A stretch of DNA of 64,000 bases from Monomorium pharaonis (Eukaryota; Arthropoda; Insecta; Hymenoptera; Formicidae), in contig NC_050472.1 in NCBI RefSeq assembly GCF_013373865.1, forward strand, positions 19,156,636 to 19,220,635, written 5' to 3'. Under the pieces are notes generated by a model. The model was not told where the DNA came from. It saw only the letters and a program-made list of their open reading frames with translations, and ran no database searches. The translations under genes were made by a program, and so were the position numbers. Numbering within the stretch: the stretch's first letter is position 1; each line of letters begins with the position of its first letter. Shown here one piece after another: positions 11,171-24,100 of this stretch.

Positions 11171-14100
11171 CGTTCTGTAAACTGGCATTCACGGCCAGTC
11201 AAGGAGTCCATCTGGAATTTTCTTATCGCCTCGGCGCATTCATGACACTCCTCCATCTGTTGATCGTATTCTCGACATTCCCCACCGCCCTTCTTCGACG
11301 ACGGGCTATCGTAGGTTCTGTTTCTGTATCAACGTATTCCGTCGTTGCGCTGGTTTGAATACGCGTGCCAAGGTCGACCCCGGGTCGACCAATTTGAGGC
11401 GGAGTGACTTTAGCGGAGACGGGACAGGGCGGCAGATCGATGCATGCGATATCTTCGTGTTCGTGCCCGACGCAGATGCGTCCGCCGAATGCAGGCGTCG
11501 GATTCGTGCAGGTTCGCCGACGGATTTTCATCGCGGAACCGCAAGTCTGAGAGCAGGCTGACCAAGCTGACCAATCGGTCCAACCGCCGTGAACAGTGCA
11601 ATTTGTTACTCTGACGCGCATACCCGTGCAACTCTCGCCACCGTGCTGTGGCGGGGGATTATTGCATTCCCTGGTCTGACAATGACACGTGTCAATTTTC
11701 TGTAGATCGAAATTTCAATGTTACACCTAAAAATTTCACAACTTTGTCGTTCGATAAAAAAGATGTTTATTTCAGTTTATCTAATATCCCAAATATTTAT
11801 TTTATTTATTTTATGTTAAAGAGAAGCTGTTTATTTATGACTAAATTCTTTGATCACCTTTTATCGATTTTAATTGCGAAAAAAGAGAGAAAAATCCTTA
11901 ACGGTACGATGAACGTAATAAATACATATGTCCACGAACCTCCGTGTATTCGCTATGCGAGTCCGAGTGAGCGGGACCGTGTCCGGACGATTGATCCGAT
12001 GTGCCGTGTTGGCAGGGCGACCAAGGACTCCACGCGCTCCAGCCTCCGTCAACAGGATCGGTAAGTACCGGACACTTGGTGGCCTCCTGATGCCAATGAT
12101 TTGCCAGGTAATTTTGCTGCGGTGCCTGCTCGCACTTCATGATATGCTCGTTCCACCCGCAATATGGTTCCTGAGCGTTCAAGCACGCTTGACGGCTCCG
12201 GTGACGATAACACTGAACGGCAGGTATGCTAAACGACAGAAGGCATTACGGTGCGGTTTAGCGAACCATTTAGCACAAATAATATTTGCCGTTTACGATT
12301 GTGTACATAATTTACTACTGAATGGCGTATCTATTTGCGGCGACGTGATTTACATTTAGATTATATCGATTTATTCTTATTTTTGACAGTTTAATGTTTA
12401 CGAGGCTGACAAAATTTTGCGACCACGATAGGTGTTGTTGTCTTACCGCAAGACGCCAAACTCCATGCCGACGTAAAGGCTCTGAGTATTCGTAAGGAAC
12501 TGCAGGGTGATCGGTGACGAGGGCAAGGGTCCCCAAACTTCAACGATGCAGGCCTTCTGAGTTGTAGGCAAACCGAGATTTTCTTGATTAGACCAGTCGC
12601 CGTGGCTACATAAAGAACGGTCACGCTGGTGTGCAGCTTGGTCGGGGTGACGTCCACCGCGATGTGAGTGAATCGTTCGAGGGTTGCGGTGTGCAGCGGC
12701 CCCAGCATCGTGCTTCGCACCGCTTTGTCCATCAGCTGATACCGGTAACTGTTCACAATCTCGTCCGATGCACTGCTGGACGGAGGTCCGCAGTGTTGAC
12801 GATGATGATGGGCGACAGATCTTCTTTTCCAGGCGGCGCCCGCATTGTTTTGATACTTGAAAGGCCCATTAAAACTGGCGAGAACGGCCGACATGTTGAA
12901 CGCGCAGATAGCCGAGCCTGCGATGCCGTTACTGCGGCGGTAGGAAAAAAAAACAGAATTACATCTAACGCCAGTTTCTTCTTCGAGAAATAATAGTTTT
13001 CGCATGCGAAAAAATATTCCGTTGTAATCGAGCGATACGAAAGAACGTTAAGGGCCGGGAAGAACGCTAAAATGCCCGTCAAATTTGATCGGGGTCAATA
13101 ATGTAGAGTCATTCGTGCATATTATTAACAAGATTTCATATGTGTTTTTGTTTTATAGATTTGGAAATCCTTTTTCAGAATTAGAGTATACGTATTAATA
13201 TATCATCATCGTATGAACTGGATCTGCAATTATAAAAATTTAAAGAAGCTAATCCTTTTTTCTATACTTTTAATCTCAGTTTGAGTTACACGATATCGTT
13301 CGTATATGTTATCTATAGAGGAATACAATTTCATTTTGAACATATATGTAAATGTATATCTCGTAGATTTTGTATACTGTCCAAGTATCGTCATCAAGTG
13401 ACAGCTTTACGTACCAAATGTGAAATTTTTTTTCGTTTCTAATATCAATTCGACCGTATTTTTTTTTTAGATTTTAATCCGTACTTTGATTCTGTAAAAG
13501 GGTTTTGCGATTCTACAAAGTCAATTAAAAAAAAATTAGTTTATTTAAGAAGTGTTGGTAAAACAGACGACTTTAAAATCCCCTTAAGATGGAGAAATTA
13601 GCGATCGTGCATGCCACAACACCAGTAAAATGATGGACTTTGAATAACTCGACATATTAAAAATAAATGGCTTGATTGTGTAAATTTCTACATAAAAATG
13701 CTAATTCGGGAAACGTAACGAGTCACATAAAATATAAATAAAATTGCTAATTTTTCGATTTCCTTAAATACTTCATTGCTTAATTAATATTAATTAACAT
13801 TGTTTTAAATCTTCCTTTCATAGTCGCGCAATAATTAATAAGTTGGGTTAAAAATCAATTTACTAATAAGTCGACAAAATAAAATCCGCGTTTGTTTATT
13901 CCTTTAATCAATTTGTCATTTACCGTCTCTTGCTTCCATTTGAGATTTCTCGTGAAATATTGCACACAGACACAAACAGACGATAATTAATGCGCCTTCG
14001 AATTAATTGAAGTTAAACGATACTCACGTGGGAGTTGTGAAGGTCGCGTAAATGATCCTCTTTTCTGGATGATAGACCACGCCTTGGATCTCATCGTAAT

Positions 14101-14932
14101 AGAATGGGAACTCGCCGGGGAGAGAACAATTTAAGCGGGCCTTGCTAAAAGTTGTCCACACGTTTTTCATCGTGATCTGCCCACCTCGATCATTTTTGCA
14201 GACCCTCGCTATCCTCGAATATATTTTCTTGCCGCAGTTGATGTATTCCACGGCGGATTCGCGAAATAGAAAGTACACGTGATCCTCCGTCTCGAAACTG
14301 CCGACGAACTGCGAGTTGTCGCTCAGCCACCTGGAATCGTATTGTTGAGTCCTGAGATTCGGGGAGGCCAGCGTTCTGTAGATCGCAGGATCGTCTTCGG
14401 AGAAATCGGTCCGTGTGCCGGCGAAGAGTCCGTCGGAAAGACCCTTCGAGAGAAGTGCCGTGGCGTTCGCATGCGGCGAGTACGGGCATATAGCCACGCC
14501 CGACGTCTCGCTGGTCACGCTCGTTATATTCTCGATCTGTCGCCACGTGCACCATGGGTCGAATGCGTAAGTGCCGCAAGTGAAGAGGTTCTTGCCCTTG
14601 CTGAGGAGCACCTTGATGTAATTATGACAATCCTCGGCGCTCTGGCCCTTAATACGACAGGTGTTGACCTTGTCCTCCGGCGCGGACCAGGAGGCGCGCT
14701 CCAGGGCCGTCAGCGACGTCAGCGTCAAGCGGTACAAATTATCCCGCGCTCCGACAACGACTTGCTGTCGCGCCACGTCGAAAAGCAGCTGAGAATAAGT
14801 TGTGACCCCCTCTTGTTGAAAGGTGTTGGTCTCCGCTAAACCTTCGTACGAGATGTGACGAAAATCCTCGGTAGCACGAGCGACGGTGACGAGGATCTGT
14901 AACATTATCGGGTGCAGGATCCACCGCTTCAT
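11171..14932 (-). CDS. Sema5: semaphorin-5 type guidance protein, N-terminal part, apparently broken
   Basis: Axon-guidance semaphorin of class 5: a secreted signal peptide, sema domain, PSI knot and a row of thrombospondin type-1 repeats, normally followed by a membrane span. Exons: 14967-14028 (coding from ATG 14932; an upstream CCTCCCTCTCAG acceptor marks 14933-14967 as 5'UTR), 12931-12447, 12228-11940, 11699-about 11171. The first exon gives MKRWILHP plus a hydrophobic leader and the first 300 residues of the sema domain. The third holds the PSI core (PYCGWN) and WSAWSPWSPC. The fourth holds CHCQTRECNN and a full second repeat (WTDWSAWSACSQTCG). Exon 2 needs one extra base near 12570-12572 for its frame and phases to close, and the third thrombospondin repeat is in a shifted frame with missing cysteines and a stop. 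Later repeats, membrane span and tail are not found in the window. Family assignment is firm; whether it is functional is open. Confidence 0.85.
13048..13587 (+). mobile_element. TTAA-flanked MITE, apparently full length (540 bp)
   Basis: It starts TTAAGGG (13048) and ends ATCCCCTTAA (13587), with an internal TGTAGAGTCATTCGTGCA block near its left end and TTGGTAAAACAG near its right end. It sits in the semaphorin intron between 12931 and 14028. The same family appears as a left fragment at 7834 and a right fragment ending at 20145. It has no coding capacity. Confidence 0.7.
13588..14023. other. intronic AT-rich DNA of the semaphorin gene
   Basis: Nothing beyond AT-rich unique-looking sequence is seen between the MITE and the 5' splice site at 14027. 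Confidence 0.5.
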
Positions 14933-15234
14933 CTTAATTGCGTGCGGTTCCCGTTTCGGCGCCGAAACTGAGAGGGAGGAAAACAAATTCGGTCAATCAA
15001 CAATCTCGTGGTCCCAGCGTCGGCGTGGCAGCTGTAACAATATGATTTTGTCTTTTACCTTTTAAAATTCTCGTTTAGCGTACATAGAATAATAAAGCAC
15101 ATAATTAAACCCATAACATGAAACAGTTAGTAAAGCATGAAATGTAAGATTTTTATTTCTTACATTTAAATTAATGTACAATTATTTAAGAAGAAAAAAG
15201 CGTGTGCCAATTATTTTGTTAACTAGTTATTAAT

Positions 15235-16375
15235 ATGAACGAAAGAGATGGATATCGTTGTTCCTTCAAAGGATGCCAAAGTGCAAGTAATGAGAAACGA
15301 TAAGGGATAAAGGAAACGTTGTTTCAATTCCCAAAAGATATAGAAAGGTTAGTATACGTTATTTGTTTTAATTTTAAAGTCGATTGCATAAGTTTTGCAT
15401 TTAAGGTTGAGCTTGATTTAGTTTTTAAATCGATGTTCTATATCGATCAATTGTTAAACAATTGAGTAATAAAGTAATGAAAGTAATCTCTTTTACGTTA
15501 TTGCTTGAAGATCAAAATTGTGGGTATCGGCCTGTGATCGAGAAGAATCAATTTCGAAAACGGCCATACAACTTTATAATGGTTATAGCTAGAGTATGCA
15601 AACTTTATTTTGCCAATAATACGTTTTTGAATTATTAATTAAGAAGAAGATATTGCGGCCACAGGCTGTCTCAAATTATATTGTGAGAAACAATGGTAAG
15701 TTATTTTTTAATAATCTAGCATTAGAATAACATCCTAATAAAGACTAGTGAACAATAACAATCGGTAACAAATTCTTATTCAACAATGTAACTGATACGT
15801 ACAGTTAAATCATGCTGACGTACATTGCAATTATATTGTTGAGTGAGAAATTGTTGCATTGATATTTCTGTTCGCTAGTGCTTGTTGGAATTATATATAA
15901 TATAAAATATTATCTTACAGCTAAAGAAGCAAGCTCTAATAGTTTAAGTGTAGAAACATACTGCGTAAACTTAAATATTGACGATACTGAAAGGGAATAT
16001 GCTGAAAATATTGATGAGGTAAATGCACAAGAAAAGATACTGTATTAGATATAACTATATTCAATGAAAGGGATCTAGATGTCATACATATAGACAAAAC
16101 AAAAGCAAAAATATCAGAATCAGGAACACAAAAGCTTTTGTCATTGTTTTCTATATCTCCGCGAAAAGCATATCTTTATCGACAGATGAGAGGTTACAAA
16201 AGAAAGATAGTTAATTTGGAATTACATAAGAATTACATAAAGCGAAAAAACAGATGGAAGCTACTTATACATAAGATATGTTACTGAAGAAATCTTTTCC
16301 AAACAGACATCCGAATTTTTAAAAATGCAAGCATGTCATAACTACGAACCCTATCGGGTTTTAGCGTAGGCGCGG
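15235..16375 (+). pseudogene. THAP-domain / P-element-like transposase relic
   Basis: An ATG at 15235 opens a THAP zinc finger: CSFKGC supplies the first two cysteines, followed by LFQFPKD, the conserved F-x-F-P-x-D turn of the C2CH fold. An in-frame TAA interrupts the finger between these two parts. A second piece near 15500-15580 (EKNQFRKRPYN) fits the end of the finger. A later segment near 15950-16370 encodes a Lys/Arg-rich helical region and, after a frameshift, a TSEFLKMQACHN stretch like the start of P-element transposase cores. The DDE core itself is absent. It reads as a decayed P-type DNA transposon or a dead host THAP gene. Confidence 0.6.
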
Positions 16376-17045
16376 GGATCGGCGCGCTCTAAGCGTACCG
16401 CCATTTCCGACAGCACCGGAGCGGACACCAACGGTGCCGCTTCAAACCAAGCGTCTCCACCCACGTGTATGGTATGGTGGCAGGTATACGTCTCACGTTC
16501 CTGGGCGACCGACGCTTTCGGGCGATCCAACGTCCTCCGAAGAATAACGATAATCGCCGCGCGAAGCACCGTCCGATCGCGCCGTCCGACGATTAAATAG
16601 CGATCTTCTATTTCATACTATTACCTTAAGCAATTATAAATTGAGAACTTAAAGAAATGGCATTCCCCGTAACAACAGGATGGGACGGTCACACCGAGGA
16701 GGCAGAAAAGTACAACTAAAAAGATTATATCGAGGACCTTATCGCGCACGGGGAGTTTGACCCCCGCGTTTTCAACGACCTCTCCCTCCCGCTCTCGCGA
16801 CAACGACCTCTCCCTCGCCCCTCCCCCCTCCGCGGGAACTCTTCGGACCTGCGGGACCACCGTCGGGGGCCCCTGAGCCGGAACAACCGAGGATCTAGCG
16901 ATTCCCCTGCGCCTCGGGAACCACGCTCATACAAGAAGCCAGAAGTGATAGTAGCGATACGATCGGTCGCTCCCGACACATGTATACCGGCGATGATGAC
17001 ATTACTCAATACACAATAAATAAAGTAAACTAAAGATAACATAAT
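16376..17045 (-). mobile_element. GC-rich block, possible retroelement remnant
   Basis: A GC-rich stretch abuts the THAP relic and is separated by a sharp compositional edge from both sides. Open frames on the minus strand end at 16351 and near 16621 without a recognisable domain. TGTTACGGGGAATG (minus strand, from about 16676) resembles the start of a long terminal repeat. I cannot find primer-binding or polypurine sites, so a retroelement origin is only a suggestion. Confidence 0.25.
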
Positions 17046-17089
17046 AAATTTCTACAATCCAATTCCCTTCGACGCTTTCCTTCGCTCTC

Positions 17090-17398
<309 letters not shown>

Positions 17399-17401
17399 CA
17401 A

Positions 17402-20258
17402 GACAATTTTATAAGTTTTTATAAGGGTGATGTCCCATGGCAGCCGGTATCCGGAAAACAGAATCTCGGAAAAGTAATAGATAGGGGATCAGCCAATCAG
17501 AAATTTCGCGCGTTTCTCCTAGTAAACATTTAGGCACGTTCAAAAAACACAACAAATGTTTATTTATGAGATTAACGAGGGTAACTTTTTATTTTATTTG
17601 ACAATATTTTCAAATATCTTTTTCACCATGAGTAAAAACATATTAGTGATAAATTATTGTAATTATTTTATTTACTATTTATTTGTAAGATACGTATTTT
17701 ATTAAAAGAAATTATAATAAGATATTTTTGTAAATATAAAATGGATTATTAAATAACCGATATATTAATAATAATAAAAATAATGTTAACTTTTTAATTT
17801 TTAGAAGCATTTCATATGCAGCTACTGTAATTATTGATAATTGTGGGATTTGTTTCTATTTAATATTTTTTTTAGTTAAAATTATCCTTGTTTTTTTTTA
17901 TTTTATAATGTCAAAAAATAAAATATAAATATACTATTTTTTATATAAATAATTTTATATAAATATTATCAATAATATATCATATTGTCATAGTTCAAAA
18001 ATTGCGATCTTGTTAGTCCGGAATTTTTATGACTCGGTTTCTCATGTACTAATATTTTTCGAATTTTTAAAAGTTGGAAAATTTATTTTTATTATTTTAG
18101 AGCAAAAAAATATTTACCGTACCAAAAGAATTAGTAAAAAAGAGAATTTTATATGTACATACATATATGTATAATATTATTTATATATAATTATGCACGA
18201 ACAGCATCAGGCAATATTATACAAAATTAATAAATGATTAAAGTCATGAAAAATTATATATAATTTACAATAAAATATTATATATAATTATGCGTAAACA
18301 ATTTAGACAATATTATACAAAATTATGATCAAAATTATGTAAAATAATGCGTAATTTATATATAATTTTATATATTTCTATCTGATTTTATATAATTACA
18401 TATTATTGTGACATATGTGTGAATTACATATGTGTGAAAAATTTTTGATTGTGTTTACATACTTTTTAAAAATATATACTTTTGTTCTCATTAACATTGT
18501 TAGTTTTACCTAATAAATTTCTGTATTGCTCTATTAATCCATAATAAAAACTAATATAAAATGTTAAAGCTTGAACCACTTATATTTAAGTAAAATTAAA
18601 AGTTAAAGAATATAGAAAGTCAAGTTTATCGAGTAAAATTAAAAATATTTATAAACAAAAAGTATGATATCTCATTCAAAACATATGAGTTATATGGTTA
18701 TGGACTTATTAAAACTTATTATTCGTTACAATTACAAACGTTATAAAATTTTAATTTTCTGCTGGCTATTGCTATAAACATTCCCCGATAGAAAAGATTC
18801 ATAAAATTGTATGACAAAATATTATAAAAGATTTATAATCCGTCATTATGAGGACATAGTTAAGAAAATAGTTGTAAAAACATTAACCTTTTATGAAACA
18901 TTAAATATTTGCGCAATTAAATTTTGAAATGATATGTTGGCATAACAATAGCGATATGGCGAATTATCTTAACAAGACATTTGCAAAATTAAATTCAAAA
19001 ATAAATTGTTCTATAATTGAGAAAAATATTTCAGTCGTAACACGTTTAAAACATTTAGAAATATAATTGTGCATAAAATACTCAAATTATTCCCCAATTA
19101 TTCTTAAATTATGATGCACAAATATTGAAACATAGGATGTGTAATATTTCATGTTTCAATATTTGTGCATTATAATGTAAGAATAATTTAAGAGTTTCTG
19201 GCCGCTGTTACTATGATTGAGATTGTAGATCAATTCACTCTCATCGGAGAATTAATTAATCTCATTGATAGTAAAATTGATAGGACGCGACTAATCTGTC
19301 AGACAAAGTGCCCCTTTTTTAATGTTTATTAAATATCTGCTTAATAAGTAATATTTGTTAAATTTATTGTAATACATTTTGATATTAATTTTGAATTAAA
19401 TATTGAAGATAAAATGCTGTAAATATTGCACATTATTATTACTGCATTATTGCTACATTACATTGTGAAAATATTGAAGCTGATGTGATAATTTTAAATG
19501 CTGAAATAAAATTTGCAAAATATTTATGTTTCAAATTATATTCGTCTAATTTTTGACAAATATTATTTAAGAATTATATTCTGACAAAACTGTTGCGTTA
19601 TGGTGAATTATCTTAGTACAATTTTTGATGCCATTATTGTGCAAGGTTTGCGAAATCTTTCTATCAGAGTTAGTACATAAACTTATATATACAATACAAT
19701 TACTCTCTAAATTTTTTAGAGTGAAAATCTTATTCGAAATATGGAGTGACACGCCGAATTACTCGAATTGGAATTACTTCTCACTCTTGTAGACTGAATT
19801 TACTCTTTATCAAAAAGTGCACATTTTTATTTTTTTTTTTGGAGAGAATGCTTTTTTGGAGTGAATATTTTACTCTTAATTAAAGAATTATTTTACTGCG
19901 TCGCCGCGCGTTTGCCCACCAGTTAGTGCGCGAATTTTATAAAAAAAAACAAAAAAATTTAATATAATTTACAAATTAAAAATTTTTTTCGTTTTTTATA
20001 TAAATTTCTTACGTGCGTATTATGTTACTGTTTGTACTTTAATTGTGGAAAAGGATTTTTAATTCTGTAAATACAATTAAAAGATTAGTGAATTGAAAAT
20101 AATCAAAATAATTGGTAAAACAGGACAGCTTTTGCATCCCCTTAACTTACTTATCGATAGTGCCGCGCAACTGGCAGCCGAGACCGAAGGTGCCTCATGT
20201 ACCGACGGATCATCATATAATTATAATGCTTTTACAAGATTAGGATACGGCTAGATTA
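17402..20258. other. AT-rich spacer with repeat fragments
   Basis: It contains ATATATAATTATGC-type near-palindromic AT repeats at about 18100-18420, an inverted pair around 19075-19190 (TTATTCTTAAATTAT against ATAATGTAAGAATAATTT), and at about 19890-20145 the right end of the TTAA MITE family (TTGGTAAAACAG followed by ATCCCCTTAA). No coding exon is visible. Confidence 0.45.
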
Positions 20259-20447
20259 TATATACAGGGTGAGTTTTAATGGCTATCCCAACTTTTTACC
20301 ATGAGAGATAGAATTACCGACTGCAATCTTAGTACACACATGTACGACATATATATGTCGTACAATGTGTTTACTAAGATTGCAGTCGGTAATTCTATCT
20401 CTCATGGTAAAAAGTTCCGACAGCTGTTAAAACTCACCCTGTATATA
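20259..20447. mobile_element. near-perfect hairpin MITE, 189 bp
   Basis: The whole element is an inverted repeat. TATATACAGGGTGAGTTTTA at 20259 is mirrored at 20447, and the arms stay near-identical through ACTTTTTACCATGAGAGATA and CGACTGCAATCTTAGTA to a central ACGACATATATATGTCGT. Only about ten arm positions mismatch. CAGGGTG tips within TA-rich flanks fit a mariner-type MITE. Confidence 0.9.
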
Positions 20448-20759
20448 ATTACAGGTTCGCTCGTTTCAATTGAGTAAGAAATTTTACTCCAAAAAGTTTA
20501 GAGTACATATAATTGTATTATTATGATATTTATTATAAATCTTTATAATCTGTATTCTATCTGAGATCACAAAAATATTTATGAAGTATTTTGATAAATG
20601 TACATATGCATAAAATATTTATTAAACAATTTATTATAAACATTTTTTAAATAATTTTAAATACGTATTATGCGCTGTTTATAAAAGTAAAAGTTTGAAA
20701 GTCATTAATCAACTTTTTCATTTTTTTAAAGGCAATGAAAATTAAAATGTGTCGCGACC

Positions 20760-21113
20760 TAATATCGAAAGATAATAAAGCGTAACGCATGTATACAGAG
20801 GATTAACGCAACCAGCTGTACTCGTAGGCTGTGCTGCGGTGCGCATGAGCCGGAGTACGGCGAGAAGCAGCGCAGCAGCAGCGAGCGACTACAGTACAGG
20901 TACGGATCAGTGAAAGCATTCGCAGCCTACTTCGCGACTAGTCGACAGTAAGACATCATGGCGATTGGTTAGGTTGCGCGTCACTCGAAAAATTTACCGT
21001 GATCTCGCATAATACAATCTCGCGTATTCGCGAATTGCCGGCATTGAATTTTTCGTCGGATGGCCGCATATCGATCTCCCGTTGCGTAATAACGTCCAGA
21101 CGCGAATGACACA
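20760..21113 (+). promoter_or_regulatory. GC-richer upstream/5'UTR region of CFAP410
   Basis: Sequence composition rises sharply in the 350 bp before the start codon, including a GCAGCGCAGCAGCAGCGAGC stretch near 20870. This fits the gene's promoter and 5'UTR. No TATA box is evident. Confidence 0.45.
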
Positions 21114-24100
21114 ATGGTGAAGCTGACCGAGGAGATGGTCGTGGCTCGCACGCGAGTCTCTGACTTTTCCGCCGTAAAGAAACTCAATTGCTGGTAAGTA
21201 TTTATTACGATCGATGACAGGTCTGTCGTTCTTCGACCGTCCGTCGCGAATTAATTCAGTGGCGACTCGCCGATTGTCCGGGCGCGATATTCGAGCTCGG
21301 ACAATTTGGCCACGCGGGCAAAACCGCGCGCGCGAGCTAGGTTGTCAAATTCTTCTACGGTACCATGGGAAAAAAAGGGAATTACAATCACCCGAGCGTA
21401 ACTAACTGCTACTCGTGAGACACTGTGTGAAAGAATACGTGGAAAAAGTACTTGACGCGAATTCTGCGTGCAATACAATGTCCTATCCGTTTGAATGTGT
21501 GTCGGAGTAACGCACTGCTGATATGCGGCTAGGTTTTTTTTAAGTGTTTTTATAAATGCTTGTTGCAACGAAAAGCATTTAAAATTTGGGAAAAGAATAT
21601 TTTCGACGTTTATTATTTTATCCTTGTAAGTGAGAAGCTCTCACAAAATTGCTTGTTTTTTATATAATAATAATACTGTAATAATTATTAGGATGTTTAC
21701 CGAGAAAACTTGGAATTTTCAGAAAATTTATTTATTATCTTAAAATCACATAGTTCTTATTAGACTTTATCAAATTTTTGGAATTTTACTTTCAAAATTT
21801 TAATTTTATTTGGCGCATATTTTCAATTTACTTTAAATCAAATCTGTATATTTATTTCTAAGGTTCTATAGCATATGTGACATAACTGTATTTTTAAAGA
21901 CACATTTATCGTTAAAAATGAGTCGAAAATAGGTTTTGCATCTTTTTCTAGCAAAATTATTTGTTTGATTATTTTTTCTTTATATTTTTTAATAATAATT
22001 TTTTAAATAAAATTCTAAATATAATAAAATTATAAATAATAAATAAGAAATAATTACAAATAATGATACAAAATGGATTAGCAATAAACACATTTGTGTA
22101 CATTATCATGTATTTTGAGAATTTTTAGAAAAAAGTTAATGACATTGTTCTAATTTGACATCGTATTTAAACACTACAAATTCTCTAGTGAATTTGTGTA
22201 TTGCAAACAATTTATATGTCATATTTCGTTTACATTATTTCTCAAATTTAATATTTATAACTTAAATAACCTTTTTTGTGATAGTTTGATTAAGAAAAAT
22301 ATTAAAAAGTATAGTAAATATATTTCAATATTTAAATAAAAAATAAGTCCCTAACTCTTACCTAAAATTTTCAATAATATTTGTGAAAAATCTGAGGATT
22401 CTCAAAGAATTTTTTTACAAAATTTGAATAAACATCTTAAATAAGTAAATTATTACAATACTTTTTTTTCTTTACATTGAATTAAAAAAATATATTTTTT
22501 ATAGGGGAACAGAATTAACAGATGTTAGTATCTTAAGAAAGATGAAGAATGTGGAAGTATTGTCATTGAGGTGAGTTATCAAAATAGTTGAATTAAATGT
22601 TGAAACAAGAAAAATGTTGCAATTAAAAAAATTCCACTTTATACAGTGTTGTATATAATTTTGAATTAAGTTTGAGAGCAGGTAGTTCGATGCTCATTAG
22701 CGAACGACTTATTACGCAGGAATGTAAACTCGTTCTATTGATGATCGTGATCTAAGATATTTTTCATCTTACGAAAACATAGACTGCAATGTATTCCTAT
22801 TTGGACGTGATTACATTAAACTCATGGTCACAACCCACAACTTCAGAAGTTGTTCTGCCCACACATGCTTTGAATTCATTGTGATTTGTCTTAGTATGTA
22901 ATATTGAAAAATATAGAGAAACAGATATGAACAGATATGAAGATCGGTATCTGGAATATGTGAAATCTAGTAAAAAGATTAAATATTTTTTATTTTTTAT
23001 TTTTTAAATATAAAGTATGAGAAAGCAATATTGGTCCAATCAAGATATCTTGTTTCCGACTTTTTCACGCAAATAGAACACAATTTATGAACAGTTTACA
23101 AAAAATAATTATTATTTAAATATTTTATAAATAATTATTAAAATTTTCATAACTATTTTTGTAATCTTAGATTGAACTGATCACAAAGATTTATCATAAT
23201 GATAAAATATATATAAAATAGTACTGTATGTATTTACTTACTATAAATATTGTATTAATATAAAATATTACGTTTTATATATTATATATCTATTAATAAA
23301 AAATAAATAGTAATAAATATTTATGAATCTTAGATTAAACAAATTACAAAAATTTATCATAATGATAAAATAATACTATATGTGTTTACTTACTATAAAT
23401 ATTGTATTAATGTAAAATATTACGTTTTATATATTATATATGTATTAATAAAAAATTAATAATAAATATTCATGAATATTTATCATAATATTGTGTGCTG
23501 TGTATTTTGTTTAAAGTAATTAAAAAGAATCTAAAAATTTATGAACCTACTTTTAAATTTCTAGAACAAATATTTATACCTTTTTGAAAAAAAGATGTAA
23601 TATAATTTAATTACTTTTGAAATTTTTAGAAACTTTCGAAAACAATTTGAAATCCTTAATAAAACCATTTATTGAGTATCAAAGATTAATTATAGATCAC
23701 CAAAAATTAGACCTAGTTATAAAATAAAGAATAGAAATAAAAATGTATATAATCTTTTTTCTTGTACGGAGAATGTCATGTTTAAAAATATATAGTAAAT
23801 ATGTAAAAATGTCTTTATTCCTGAAACTTTCTATTTAAATCATCTTAACAGTGTTATAATCTCATTAATTTTATAAAAAATCTCTTACTTATATGCTTGC
23901 TATTCTAAATAAACAATAACAGATGTGCAATTTTTATAAGATTAATTATTTTTCTACAATATTAACAGAAAGCATGTAAATCTAGATTTTTTTATATCAG
24001 CCAAATTTAATTAACTTATTTTAATTACCTTATTCTATATTATGTATATAGATATAAAATAAATTAATGGGTTATTAAATGTTTTTCACTTTTTTATATT

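Noticed and set aside
12552..12572. A short intron to explain the semaphorin frame change
   Set aside because: The only GT...AG pair bridging the frames is 17 bases apart, too short to be spliced.
14933..14986. Upstream start for semaphorin-5
   Set aside because: The codon at 14986 is TTG, and a strong 3' splice site at 14968 cuts this segment off; ATG 14932 directly precedes the signal peptide.
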